Source of the DNA: Arthrobacter psychrolactophilus
Lineage (GTDB): Bacteria > Actinomycetota > Actinomycetes > Actinomycetales > Micrococcaceae
Direction: 5' to 3'
Assembly: GCF_003219795.1 (NCBI RefSeq)
Contig: NZ_QJVC01000002.1
Location: 186,001 to 250,000, forward strand
Length of the DNA stretch: 64,000 nucleotides
In this document: piece after piece, positions 17,097 through 26,383 of the stretch
How the letters are laid out: each line of letters starts with the position of its first letter
Position numbering within the stretch: position 1 is the stretch's first letter
Notes under the pieces: model-generated
Database searches by the model: none
Told to the model about the DNA's origin: nothing
What the model saw: only the letters and a program-made list of their open reading frames with translations
Position numbers and translations under genes: made by a program

Positions 17097-19304
17097 CTAC
17101 TTGTCTTGTTCGGCCTTGGAACCCAGGGTGGTCTTCTGGATCTGCATGAGGAACTCGACGTTGGATCCTGTTTCACGGATCTTGGAGGTCAGCAGTTCCA
17201 GCGACTGCTGCATTTCCAGGCCCGAGAGCACGCGGCGCAGGCGCCACATGATCTTTACTTCCTCCGGTGAAAGCAAGTTTTCTTCACGACGGGTACCCGA
17301 GGCGTTGACGTCAACGGCCGGGAAGATGCGCTTGTCAGCCAACTGGCGTGAGAGACGCAGCTCCATGTTACCGGTACCCTTGAACTCCTCGAAGATGACC
17401 TCGTCAGCCTTGGAACCGGTTTCCACCAGAGCCGTGGCCAAGATGGTCAGCGAGCCGCCGTTTTCAATGTTGCGAGCGGCACCGAAGAAGCGCTTCGGCG
17501 GGTAGAGCGCTGCCGAGTCAACACCACCGGAGAGGATACGTCCCGAGGACGGTGCGGAGTTGTTGTAGGCACGGCCCAGACGGGTCATGGAGTCCAAGAG
17601 GACCACCACGTCCATGCCCATCTCTACGAGGCGCTTGGCGCGTTCGATCGAGAGCTCGGCAACCTGAGTGTGGTCATCGGCGGGGCGGTCGAAGGTGGAG
17701 GCAATAACCTCACCCTTGACGGTGCGCTGCATGTCGGTGACTTCTTCGGGGCGTTCGTCAACCAGGACCATCATGAGGTGAACCTCAGGGTTGTTGATCG
17801 TGATGGCGTTGGCGATGGACTGCAGGATCAGGGTCTTACCGGCCTTGGGCGGGGACACGATCAGGCCACGCTGGCCCTTACCGATCGGGGCCACGAGGTC
17901 GATAACACGGGGTCCGACCTTCTTGGGGTCGGTTTCCAGGCGCAGACGCTCGGAGGGGTACAGCGGAACCAGCTTGGAGAACTCAACACGGTCCTTGAGT
18001 TCATCCGGGTTCTTGCCGTTGACGCTCGTGACGCGCACCAGGGCGTTGAACTTCTGGCGGGCGCTCTGGGCGTTGCTGCGGTCTTCGCCTTCGCGCGGTG
18101 CACGGATGGCACCGACGACGGCGTCACCCTTACGCAGGTTGTACTTCTTGACCTGGGAAAGGGAGACGTAAACGTCGTTCGAGCCGGGGAGGTAACCGGA
18201 GGTGCGCACGAAGGCGTAGTTCTCCAGGATGTCCAAGATACCGGCTACGGGCAGCAGGACGTCGTCCTCGGTGACCTCGGTGTCGTCGAAGTCCGGGCCC
18301 TGGGTGCGGCCGCGGCGACGCTCGTTGCGGTCACGGAAACGGTCGTTACGATCGTTGCGGTTGTTGTTGCCGCTGCGATCATTGCGGTCGTTGCGCTCGG
18401 ATGATTCGTTGCCGTTGCGGTCACGACGGTTGCGGCGGTTGCGGTTGTTGCGCGAGCCGTCTTCGTCGTCGTTGTTGCCAGCGTTGGCGTTGCCGTTATT
18501 CTGCCCGCGGTCATTGCGTTCATTGGCATTGCGTTCACCAGCATTGCGCTCACCGGAGTTGCGCTGGTTGCGGTTGTTGCGCTGGCTGCGGTTTCCGCGT
18601 TCAGCGTTCTCGCCCTCAGCGGCATTTTCGCCCTGCGGAGCCTGGCTCGCGTCAGCGTTCTCGGCCGGGGCCGACTCGACGGCTGCTGCAGAGTCGGCGG
18701 CAGCTTCCTGCTGGCGTCCACCACCCTGAGCGCGACGGTTGTTACGAGTGCGCGAGCGGCGGTTTTCGCCGTCGTTCTCGGAGGAGTTCTGCGTTGCGTT
18801 ATCAGCAGCGGAAGGCTCGACGGCGGCCGGCTCGGCGGCCTGCGCGGGCGCTTCCTGGGCCACGGCGGGAGCACCGGTGGTGATGATGCCATCGCTGCTG
18901 GCGGCGCGTCGGCTACGGCCACGGCCACGTGCCGGGCGTTCGGTAGCGGCAGGAGTTTCGCTGTCAGCGGCAACAGCCGGCTCGGCGTCCTTCTTGGCCA
19001 CGGCGCCACGCTTGGCGGGAGCCTTGGTCTCTGCAGCCTTGGTATCTACCGCCTTGTCCTCGGACGCCTTGGCGCCGCGGGCGGGACGATCGGCGACTGA
19101 GGAACCACGCTGGTGGGCGGAAATTGCATCAACAAGATCACCCTTGCGCATCCGTGAGCCACCGGTGATTCCCAGCTGACCAGCCAGAATCTGCAGCTGA
19201 GCCAACTTCAAGCCGGCCAGTCCTGCAGATTTTGCGGGTGCGCTCGTTGCGGCAGTGTTCAAATCAGCGGCCTGGGGGGCAGCTGAAGTTACGGTTTCGG
19301 TCAC
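17097..19304 (-). CDS. rho: Transcription termination factor Rho with long N-terminal insertion
   Basis: Hexameric RNA-dependent ATPase that ends transcription. At 735 residues it is far longer than E. coli Rho (419). The Rho_N helix-bundle is at residues 28-65 (GLKLAQLQILAGQLG). Residues 70-345 form a low-complexity insertion, first Ala/Glu-rich, then very rich in Asn, Arg, Asp and Gly (RNRRNRRDRNGNESSERND). The RNA-binding CSD and the ATPase domain follow, with VSPPKAGKT as Walker A and the Q-loop/R-loop region intact. This type of insertion is known from Micrococcus luteus Rho, where it adds RNA affinity. Start is GTG with AAGGA six bases ahead. Confidence 0.96.
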   Translation of the reverse strand: MTETVTSAAPQAADLNTAATSAPAKSAGLAGLKLAQLQILAGQLGITGGSRMRKGDLVDAISAHQRGSSVADRPARGAKASEDKAVDTKAAETKAPAKRGAVAKKDAEPAVAADSETPAATERPARGRGRSRRAASSDGIITTGAPAVAQEAPAQAAEPAAVEPSAADNATQNSSENDGENRRSRTRNNRRAQGGGRQQEAAADSAAAVESAPAENADASQAPQGENAAEGENAERGNRSQRNNRNQRNSGERNAGERNANERNDRGQNNGNANAGNNDDEDGSRNNRNRRNRRDRNGNESSERNDRNDRSGNNNRNDRNDRFRDRNERRRGRTQGPDFDDTEVTEDDVLLPVAGILDILENYAFVRTSGYLPGSNDVYVSLSQVKKYNLRKGDAVVGAIRAPREGEDRSNAQSARQKFNALVRVTSVNGKNPDELKDRVEFSKLVPLYPSERLRLETDPKKVGPRVIDLVAPIGKGQRGLIVSPPKAGKTLILQSIANAITINNPEVHLMMVLVDERPEEVTDMQRTVKGEVIASTFDRPADDHTQVAELSIERAKRLVEMGMDVVVLLDSMTRLGRAYNNSAPSSGRILSGGVDSAALYPPKRFFGAARNIENGGSLTILATALVETGSKADEVIFEEFKGTGNMELRLSRQLADKRIFPAVDVNASGTRREENLLSPEEVKIMWRLRRVLSGLEMQQSLELLTSKIRETGSNVEFLMQIQKTTLGSKAEQDK

Positions 19305-19638
19305 GAAGGATCCTTCCCCCTCGATGGCGGGCCCAATTCTTGGGGCCGCGATGAATTAGTGTCAGAGTTCCATGTGCTGCCGCACTGGCTGGGCATGGAG
19401 GATTCTGAGGTTCCATTTCCCTTGCCACAGAATTGGCGGGTGCAGGAGATGGTGTGGTTCGCTCTTGAAATCAGGTCTCAAATGGGCGTGATCCTAGGAT
19501 CAATTTGGCGGCTGCCAGACATTGATCCAGCGGTCACCGCACACGATAGTGCGGGCCGTTAAGAGCGGCGTCGAGGCTCAAATAAACATTGTTCATATCC
19601 CTAGCCGGTTAAGATCAGCCAGCAACGCGGGAAAGTGT
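19305..19638. other. Intergenic region between thrB and rho (334 bases)
   Basis: No convincing gene is seen; short open frames here lack ribosome sites and family features. It should hold the end of the thr operon and the rho promoter and leader. Two small structures are visible: a perfect 14-bp palindrome TGATCCTAGGATCA at 19489-19502, and a hairpin CCGCAC/GTGCGG (19537-19554). Rho genes are often autoregulated through their leaders, so the long leader may be functional; that is inference. Confidence 0.5.
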
Positions 19639-20616
19639 TTATGAACCAGTTTGCATTTCCACTTTAGCACCTTCAAGGTCAACCTGAAGCCGCAAAACCC
19701 GCCAAGACACGCCGTGTTCGGCGGTTTCTCCCAGTTCCGGGATGCGCGAGAGGATCTCATCGGCTTGCGCGTCACCGTTGGCGAGCACCATGACGGTGGG
19801 GCCGGCACCGGAAATGAAGGCGGCAAAGCCCTCCGCGCGTAGCGCAGAGACGAGTCCTGCGCTGCCGGGCATGGCCTCGGCGCGGTAATCCTGGTGCAGG
19901 TAGTCGCGGGTTCCCGCGAGCAACAGTGAGGGGTCGTTGATCAGAGCGTGCATGAGCAACGCCGAACGTCCGGAGTTGGCCGCTGCATCGGCGTGCGGCA
20001 CGGTGGCGGGCAGCATGCCACGGGCCCGTTCGGTTTTAAGTTCCACATCGGGAATGGCCACTACCGGAACAACCAGGCTCGACGGCGTGACCTTGGCACT
20101 TGCGTACCTCGCGCCGTCGCCCGTTTCGCTCTCATCCCAGGAGACGGCCACGGCACCAAAGATGGCCGGGGCAACGTTATCGGGGTGGCCCTCGAGCTCA
20201 GAGGCGAGCTGGAGGACCCAGGCTTTGTCCTGCCGGTCCGCTACGGCAACCAGGGCGTTGGCTGCCATGATGGCTGCCACGATCGCCGAGGCCGAGGAAC
20301 CCAGTCCGCGGCCGTGCGGCAAGACATTTTCCGCCGTGACGCGCAGGCCCACGCGGGTGTAGCCCAGACGGGCCCAGGCGGTGTCCATGGTCTTAACCAC
20401 GAGGTGGCTGGCGTCGCGGGGTAGATCCGCCACGCCTTCCCCGCTCAGTTCAAACTCCAAACCGGGAGCATCTAAAACCGTGATGCTCAAGGTGTCGTAC
20501 AGCGAAACCGCCAGACCCAGCGAATCAAAGCCGGGGCCCAAGTTGGCGCTGGTTCCGGGAACACGCACCGTGGCGGTGGCCCCGGAGACGGGAGTTTTCA
20601 AAAGCGGGGAAGTCAT
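19639..20616 (-). CDS. thrB: Homoserine kinase
   Basis: GHMP-family kinase that phosphorylates homoserine with ATP in threonine synthesis. The ATP-binding motif PHGRGLGSSASA and the N-terminal RVPGTSANLGPGFDSLGLA are diagnostic. ATG 20616 (MTSPLLKTPVSG) has AGGG six bases ahead and is preferred; an ATG five codons upstream (20631) is possible but has no clear ribosome site. It is the last gene of the argS-lysA-hom-thrC-thrB run, about 27 bases after thrC. Confidence 0.95.
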   Translation of the reverse strand: MTSPLLKTPVSGATATVRVPGTSANLGPGFDSLGLAVSLYDTLSITVLDAPGLEFELSGEGVADLPRDASHLVVKTMDTAWARLGYTRVGLRVTAENVLPHGRGLGSSASAIVAAIMAANALVAVADRQDKAWVLQLASELEGHPDNVAPAIFGAVAVSWDESETGDGARYASAKVTPSSLVVPVVAIPDVELKTERARGMLPATVPHADAAANSGRSALLMHALINDPSLLLAGTRDYLHQDYRAEAMPGSAGLVSALRAEGFAAFISGAGPTVMVLANGDAQADEILSRIPELGETAEHGVSWRVLRLQVDLEGAKVEMQTGS

Positions 20617-20643
20617 GGTGGACCCTGTCATGATGAGGTGCTG

Positions 20644-21747
20644 CTAGTCCGTCAGACCAAGAGCGTCGGCAACGGTAACGACGTCGTAAGGAACCGACTT
20701 GGGTTCCGCGGCGCTGCCATCGGCGTTCTTCAGGGCCCAATCCGGGTCCTTCAGGCCGTGGCCCGTGACGGTGATGACGAAGGTCTTGCCCGAGGGCACC
20801 TGACCTGCTGCGTGCTTCTTGATCAAACCGGCAACGCCTGCTGCCGAGCCGGGCTCGACGAAGACGCCTTCCTTGGCGGAGAGCCAGCGGTGTGCGGCAA
20901 GAATTTCTTCATCCGTAACGGCCTCGATGAGGCCACCCGACTCGTCGCGTGCCGCAATGGCCATATCCCACGATGCCGGGTTACCGATGCGGATGGCCGT
21001 AGCGATCGTGTCGGGTTCGGTGATGGGGTGACCGGCCACGAAGGGAGCCGCGCCGGCAGCCTGGAAGCCCCACATGATGGGGGTGTGGGTGGAAACTGCC
21101 GGCAAGGTGCCAGCCGTTGCCGACTCGTACGGAGCCGCGTATTCGCGGTAGCCACGCCAGTAAGCGCTGATGTTACCTGCGTTGCCAACGGGCAGCACGT
21201 GGTAATCAGGGGCATCGCCCAAAGCGTCGACAACCTCGAAGGCGCCGGTCTTCTGACCCTCAATACGGGCCGGGTTGACCGAGTTCACAAGGAACACCGG
21301 GTAGGAATCGGCGAGCTTACGGGCTACGTCCAAGCAGTTGTCGAAGTTACCGTCAACCTGCAAGATCGTGGCGCCATGCGCCACGGCCTGGCTGAGCTTG
21401 CCCATGGAGATTTTGCCCTCGGGCACCAGAACAGCACACGTCAGGCCGGCAGCCTTAGCGTAGGCAGCAGCCGACGCCGAGGTGTTACCGGTCGAGGCGC
21501 AGACAACAGCCTTAGCACCGGCGGCAACAGCGGCCGTCATAGCCATGGTCATGCCACGGTCCTTGAAGGAGCCGGTAGGGTTCATGCCCTCGACCTTCAA
21601 GTAAACCTTGGATCCGGTCAACGCGGAGAGCTGCTGGGCGTACACCAACGGTGTGCCACCCTCACCCAAGGTGATGATCTTGGTTTCTGCCGTTACGGGC
21701 AAACGTTCTGCATATTCGCGGACTACCCCGCGCCACTGATGAGCCAT
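20644..21747 (-). CDS. thrC: Threonine synthase
   Basis: PLP enzyme that converts O-phosphohomoserine to threonine. The 367-residue length is that of the short (class II-like, actinobacterial) form. The PLP lysine lies in [11 protein letters not shown], and the phosphate-binding loop is PVGNAGNIS. Its ATG shares one base with the hom stop, so the genes are translated together. Confidence 0.95.
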   Translation of the reverse strand: MAHQWRGVVREYAERLPVTAETKIITLGEGGTPLVYAQQLSALTGSKVYLKVEGMNPTGSFKDRGMTMAMTAAVAAGAKAVVCASTGNTSASAAAYAKAAGLTCAVLVPEGKISMGKLSQAVAHGATILQVDGNFDNCLDVARKLADSYPVFLVNSVNPARIEGQKTGAFEVVDALGDAPDYHVLPVGNAGNISAYWRGYREYAAPYESATAGTLPAVSTHTPIMWGFQAAGAAPFVAGHPITEPDTIATAIRIGNPASWDMAIAARDESGGLIEAVTDEEILAAHRWLSAKEGVFVEPGSAAGVAGLIKKHAAGQVPSGKTFVITVTGHGLKDPDWALKNADGSAAEPKSVPYDVVTVADALGLTD

Positions 21748-23087
21748 TAGACTCCCTCCACCCTCAAGACACTCGTTACTGAATTTATGACGTCCAGGCC
21801 CTTGATGGCCTCGACGGTTGCTGCCAAGGCAGCCTCACCGGCACGGTGGGTGACAATGCGCAGCTCGGCGGAACCGGGCCCCTCATTTTCGGTGTGCTCA
21901 CGGTGCACGGTCTGACGCATCGATTCGATCGAGACGCCGTTCTCCGCGAAAAGGGCTGAAATCTTTGAAAGAACGCCGGGCTGATCCGCCGCATCCAGGT
22001 GGATGTAGTACTGCGTGGACACCGCATCGATGGGCAGCACCGGCAGGACCTCAATCGTGGAATCCGTGCGGCCGGGGCCGCCCAGAACCAAACGACGAGC
22101 AGCGGAGACCACATCGCCCATGACGGCCGACGCTGTGGGCGAGCCACCCGCGCCACGACCGTAGAACATGAGCTCTCCGGCGGACTCGGCCTCAACAAAC
22201 ACAGCATTGAAGGCGCCGCGCACGGCGCCCAAGGGGTGCTCACGAGGCAATAAGGTGGGGTGCACGCGGACGCTGACGCCGCCGTCGAGCTTCTCGGCAA
22301 TAGCCAAAAGCTTGATGACATAGCCGGCATCCTTGGCCGCGGCAATATCCGTGGCCGTGACGCCCGTGATGCCCTCGCAGTGCACATCCTCCAGCGCGTA
22401 GCGGGTGTGAAAGGCGAGCGAGGCCAAGATGGCGCCCTTGGCAGCGGCGTCATGACCTTCGATGTCGGCCGTGGGATCCGCTTCGGCATAGCCCAGGCGC
22501 GTGGCCTCGGCCAGGGCGTCGGAGAACTCGGCGCCCGTGGAATCCATGGCGTCGAGGATGAAGTTCGTGGTGCCATTGACGATGCCCATGACGCGGGTGA
22601 TCTTGTCCCCGGCCAGGGAGTCGGTGATGGGACGCAGGATCGGGATGGCTCCGGCGACAGCAGCCTCGTAGGAGAGCTGCACACCCGCGGCATCAGCCTT
22701 CTCGTACAAGGCGGGACCGTCAACGGCCAGCAGCGCCTTGTTACCGGTGACAACGGTTGCCCCGTGCTCAATGGCTTCCAGAATCAGCGTGCGCGCCGGC
22801 TCCAGACCACCCATGAGCTCGATGACAATGTCGGCTCCGCGCACCAACGCCGAGGCGTCCGTGGTGTACAGGGCCTGCGGCGCTGCATACTCGCGGGGCG
22901 CGTCGACGTTGCGGACCGCAATGCCCACGAGCTCCAGGCGGGCACCTGTGCGGGCCGCCAGGACATCGCTGTCTTCAAGCAGAATCCGGGCAACTTGCGA
23001 GCCCACATTTCCGGCGCCAAGGAGCGCTACTTTCAGGGTCTTGATATTGGCGGACACATCAGTGTCCACGGTGTTGCGCTCTGTCAA
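21747..23087 (-). CDS. hom: Homoserine dehydrogenase
   Basis: Reduces aspartate semialdehyde to homoserine with NAD(P)H. The 446-residue protein has a Rossmann domain ([16 protein letters not shown]), the catalytic domain ([14 protein letters not shown], and [21 protein letters not shown] with the catalytic Asp/Lys region) and a C-terminal ACT domain (residues 365-446, [15 protein letters not shown]) for feedback control by threonine. It follows lysA after six bases. Confidence 0.95.
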   Translation of the reverse strand: MTERNTVDTDVSANIKTLKVALLGAGNVGSQVARILLEDSDVLAARTGARLELVGIAVRNVDAPREYAAPQALYTTDASALVRGADIVIELMGGLEPARTLILEAIEHGATVVTGNKALLAVDGPALYEKADAAGVQLSYEAAVAGAIPILRPITDSLAGDKITRVMGIVNGTTNFILDAMDSTGAEFSDALAEATRLGYAEADPTADIEGHDAAAKGAILASLAFHTRYALEDVHCEGITGVTATDIAAAKDAGYVIKLLAIAEKLDGGVSVRVHPTLLPREHPLGAVRGAFNAVFVEAESAGELMFYGRGAGGSPTASAVMGDVVSAARRLVLGGPGRTDSTIEVLPVLPIDAVSTQYYIHLDAADQPGVLSKISALFAENGVSIESMRQTVHREHTENEGPGSAELRIVTHRAGEAALAATVEAIKGLDVINSVTSVLRVEGV

Positions 23088-23093
23088 AGGTCT

Positions 23094-24545
23094 CTAGGCC
23101 CCTAAATCGCGTGCCAGCAAATCGTCTTCTGTTTCGCCCCGCACAATCAAGCGTGCGGTGCCGTTTGATACGGCGACGACGGGCGGACGAGGCACGTAGT
23201 TGTAGTTGCTGGCAAGTGCCCAGCAGTACGCGCCTGTTCCGGGAACTGCAAGCAAATCCCCGGCCGCCACGTCATTGGGCAGATATACATCTCTAACAAC
23301 AATGTCCCCACTCTCGCAATGTTTGCCCACTACTCGGGACAAAGCGGGAGCCTCTGCGGAGCTGCGATTGGCCACAATTGCCGAATAATCAGCCTCATAT
23401 AGCACAGGGCGGGCGTTATCGCTCATGCCGCCATCGACCGACACATAACGACGCGGAGCCGTCACACCCTCCTGACCGTCGACCTCAACCTGCACGGTTT
23501 TCAAGGTGCCGGTCTCGTACAGCGTGAACGTGGTGCTGCCAACGATCGCCCGTCCCGGCTCGATCGAGATGCGCGGGGCGCTCATGCCTAATTCTGCGCA
23601 CGTTTCGCGCACGACGGCGGCCATCGCCGCCGCGACCTCGGCAGCTGGGCGCGGCGCGTCGACAGACGTGTAGGCAATTCCGTAGCCACCACCCAGGTCC
23701 AGTTCCGGCAAGGTGATGCCGTAGCTTTCCTGGATCTTGTGGGTGAAGGCCAACAGTTTGCGGGCCGCGATCTCAAAGCCCTCGGCTTCAAAGATCTGCG
23801 AGCCAATATGCGCGTGGAAGCCCAGGAAGTTAATGCTCGCCGTTTCCACAGCCAGCTTCGCGGCAGCTTCGGCCGCGCTCATGCCGGGCGCCTCAGGATC
23901 CTCGGCAATGAAGGACAGGCCAAACTTCTGGTCCTCGTGGGCCGTGGCGATTGATTCATGCGTGTGGGCGTGCACGCCGGGGGTCAGGCGCAACATGACA
24001 TTGGCCTGCTCCCCTCGTGCTGCCGCAAGGTCTCCGACGCGTCGGAGTTCGTGCAGGCTGTCCACCACAATGCGGCCCAGACCCATGTCAATGGCCTGGT
24101 TGATCTCCGCGGCCGACTTGTTATTGCCGTGCAGACCCAGGTTTTCACCCTTCAATCCGGCCCGCTTAGCCACGGCCAATTCGCCGCCGGAGCAGGTATC
24201 GAGGCGCAAACCTTCCGAGTCAACCCAACGGGCCACCTCGGTCGACAAAAACGCCTTGCCTGCGTAGTACACGTCCACGCCGCCGCAAATATCCGCAAAG
24301 GCTGCATCAAATGCATCCTTAAAGGTGCGGGCCCGGAGCCGGAAGTCGTCTTCACTCATGACGAACAGCGGCGTGCCAAACTGAGCCTTCAGCTCGCTCA
24401 CGCTCACCCCGCTGATGGTGAGTTCACCGCTGTGTCCGCGTTCGACGTCGTGCGCCCACATGGCGGGCACCACCTCATTGACGTCTCCCGCGGCAGGCAA
24501 CCACTCGGGGGCCAGCTCGGCGCCGGCAACGTGTACGTGGTTCAT
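23094..24545 (-). CDS. lysA: Diaminopimelate decarboxylase
   Basis: PLP-dependent, fold-type III decarboxylase that makes lysine from meso-diaminopimelate. The PLP lysine is in VYYAGKAFLS, GFHAHIGSQI and ELDLGGGYGIAY line the cofactor site, and KHCESGDIV carries the partner-subunit Cys. The 483-residue length fits actinobacterial enzymes. It starts three bases after argS, the usual partner. Confidence 0.95.
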   Translation of the reverse strand: MNHVHVAGAELAPEWLPAAGDVNEVVPAMWAHDVERGHSGELTISGVSVSELKAQFGTPLFVMSEDDFRLRARTFKDAFDAAFADICGGVDVYYAGKAFLSTEVARWVDSEGLRLDTCSGGELAVAKRAGLKGENLGLHGNNKSAAEINQAIDMGLGRIVVDSLHELRRVGDLAAARGEQANVMLRLTPGVHAHTHESIATAHEDQKFGLSFIAEDPEAPGMSAAEAAAKLAVETASINFLGFHAHIGSQIFEAEGFEIAARKLLAFTHKIQESYGITLPELDLGGGYGIAYTSVDAPRPAAEVAAAMAAVVRETCAELGMSAPRISIEPGRAIVGSTTFTLYETGTLKTVQVEVDGQEGVTAPRRYVSVDGGMSDNARPVLYEADYSAIVANRSSAEAPALSRVVGKHCESGDIVVRDVYLPNDVAAGDLLAVPGTGAYCWALASNYNYVPRPPVVAVSNGTARLIVRGETEDDLLARDLGA

Positions 24546-24548
24546 TGA

Positions 24549-26201
24549 TTACATCCGATCCGGAGCGGAGACACCCAACAGGGACAAGCCGTTTGCCAAG
24601 ACCTGGCCCACAGCGTCATTGAGCCACAGTCGCGTGCGGTTGACATCGGTGATGGCTTCCTCGCCCATGGGGGTCACGCGGCAGGCGTCGTACCAGCGGT
24701 GGTAGGCGCCAGCGATAACTTCCAGGTGGCGGGCCACGCGGTGCGGTTCACGGAAGCCGGCGGCCTGGCTGAGCACGCCCGGGTACTGGCCCAAAACGGC
24801 CAGCAGCTCGGATTCGGTGGCGTGGCTCAGGGCTGCGGCGTCGAAGGTGGTGCGCTCGACACCAGCTGCCTCGGCGTTGCGGCCCACTGCGCGGGTGCGG
24901 GCGTGAGCGTACTGAACGTAGAACACGGGGTTCTCGTTGGACTTCTTCGTCAGAACGTCTAGGTCGACGTCGATGTTGGAGTCGCTGGAGAACCGGGCCA
25001 GCGAGTAGCGGGCGGCGTCCGTGCCCACAACCTCGACGAGGTCTTCCATGGTGACGACCGTGCCTGCACGCTTCGACATGCGAACCGGCGTCCCATCCTT
25101 GACCAGATTCACCATCTGGCCGATGAGCACCTCAACGCGATTCGCGTCGTCGCCCATGGCAGCCGCGGCTGCCTTGAGGCGAGCCACGTAGCCGTGGTGA
25201 TCGGCACCGAGCATGTAAATGCACAGGTCGAAGCCGCGGTCGCGCTTGTTCTTGAAGTAAGCGATATCGCCAGCGATGTAGGCCGCGTTACCGTCACTCT
25301 TGATGACTACGCGGTCCTTGTCGTCGCCGTAATCGGTGGAGTTCAACCACCAGGCGCCGTCCTTGAGATACATATTGCCGGAGCCCTTGAGCTGGTCAAG
25401 GAGCTTCTCGACGGCACCGTCTTCGAAGAGCGAGTTCTCGTGGAAGTACACATCGAAGTCGACGCCGAACTCGTGCAGGGAGGCGCGAATAGCGGCGAAC
25501 ATGAGCTCCACGCCCTGGGCGCGGAATTCTTCCTGCGGGTCCTCTGATTCGAGGATGCCGGGGTTGTTCGCCATCACTTCATTGGCGATGTCCTCGATGT
25601 ACGCTCCACCGTAGCCATCTTCCGGAGCGGGCTCGCCCTTGGCGCTGGCCAGAAGGGAGCGGGCAAACTTATCGATCTGGTTGCCGTGGTCGTTGAAGTA
25701 GTACTCACGCGTGACGTCGGCGCCCTGGGACTGGAAAATACGGGCCAGCGAGTCACCCACGGCGGCCCAACGCGTGCCACCGAGGTGGATGGGGCCGGTG
25801 GGGTTGGCGGAGACGAATTCCAGGTTGATCTTGGTGCCGGCCATGGCGGTGTTGGTACCGAAGGCCTCGCCTGATTCGACGATCACCTTGGCCAATTCAC
25901 CCGCGGCGGCAGCGTCAACGGTGATGTTCAGGAAGCCAGGGCCGGCAATGTCGACCTTGGAAACACCGGGAATTTCACTCAAACGAGTCTGCAAGATCTC
26001 GGCGATCTTGCGCGGCGGAACACCAGCTGGTTTGGCCAGCTGGAGGGCAATGTTGGTTGCCCAGTCGCCGTGCTCGCGGCTCTTTGGCCGGTCCACCTTG
26101 ACTTCCGTGGGCAGGGCCTCGGCGGGAACAGAAAGTTCACCGGCGTCGACGGCATCTTTTAGGCAGGTGGTAATGGCGGCAGAAAGTTCTTCAGGAGTCA
26201 C
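24549..26201 (-). CDS. argS: Arginyl-tRNA synthetase
   Basis: Class I aminoacyl-tRNA synthetase that charges tRNA-Arg. The N-terminal Add1 domain (residues 1-110) is followed by the HIGH-type motif HLGG in SANPTGPIHLGGTRW and the KMSKS-type MSKRAGTVVTMEDL. The C-terminal DALR anticodon-binding domain ends in LLGVSAPDRM. It heads the operon with lysA, hom, thrC and thrB. The start is at 26201; a promoter must lie in 26202-26278, before the palindromic element. Confidence 0.96.
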   Translation of the reverse strand: MTPEELSAAITTCLKDAVDAGELSVPAEALPTEVKVDRPKSREHGDWATNIALQLAKPAGVPPRKIAEILQTRLSEIPGVSKVDIAGPGFLNITVDAAAAGELAKVIVESGEAFGTNTAMAGTKINLEFVSANPTGPIHLGGTRWAAVGDSLARIFQSQGADVTREYYFNDHGNQIDKFARSLLASAKGEPAPEDGYGGAYIEDIANEVMANNPGILESEDPQEEFRAQGVELMFAAIRASLHEFGVDFDVYFHENSLFEDGAVEKLLDQLKGSGNMYLKDGAWWLNSTDYGDDKDRVVIKSDGNAAYIAGDIAYFKNKRDRGFDLCIYMLGADHHGYVARLKAAAAAMGDDANRVEVLIGQMVNLVKDGTPVRMSKRAGTVVTMEDLVEVVGTDAARYSLARFSSDSNIDVDLDVLTKKSNENPVFYVQYAHARTRAVGRNAEAAGVERTTFDAAALSHATESELLAVLGQYPGVLSQAAGFREPHRVARHLEVIAGAYHRWYDACRVTPMGEEAITDVNRTRLWLNDAVGQVLANGLSLLGVSAPDRM

Positions 26202-26278
26202 GCTTCTAAGTGTACGGTTCTAGCCGTTCCCTCCCCCAATCCGGAGCCACCGCAAGCTCAATATGTCCCATCCTGAAA

Positions 26279-26349
26279 ATCTGTGTGGCAGTTATTGCGC
26301 GAATTCCACCCGAGAAAGCGTTATCGGCGGTAACAACTGCCACACAGAT
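26279..26349. repeat. Dispersed palindromic element, copy 1
   Basis: Arms ATCTGTGTGGCAGTT (26279-26293) and AACTGCCACACAGAT (26335-26349) pair perfectly over 15 bp around a 41-base spacer. The same arms, with TGTGGCAGTTnTTGC and GGTAACAACTGCCAC in common, recur at 36878-36943. This copy lies between the MFS gene end and the argS start and may terminate the former. See the finding on dispersed palindromes. Confidence 0.75.
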
Positions 26350-26383
26350 CCGTGCGGGACGCTGATCCGTGCGCAGAAGGGAA

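Noticed and set aside
17670-18404. A 244-codon plus-strand open frame inside rho
   Set aside because: Antisense of the Rho ATPase domain; repeated Val/Leu/Asp composition follows from the rho codons and no family is recognisable.
18260-18560. Repetitive DNA that could suggest a tandem repeat or CRISPR array
   Set aside because: The repetition is the coding sequence of the Asn/Arg-rich segment of Rho; unit lengths are irregular and there are no spacers.
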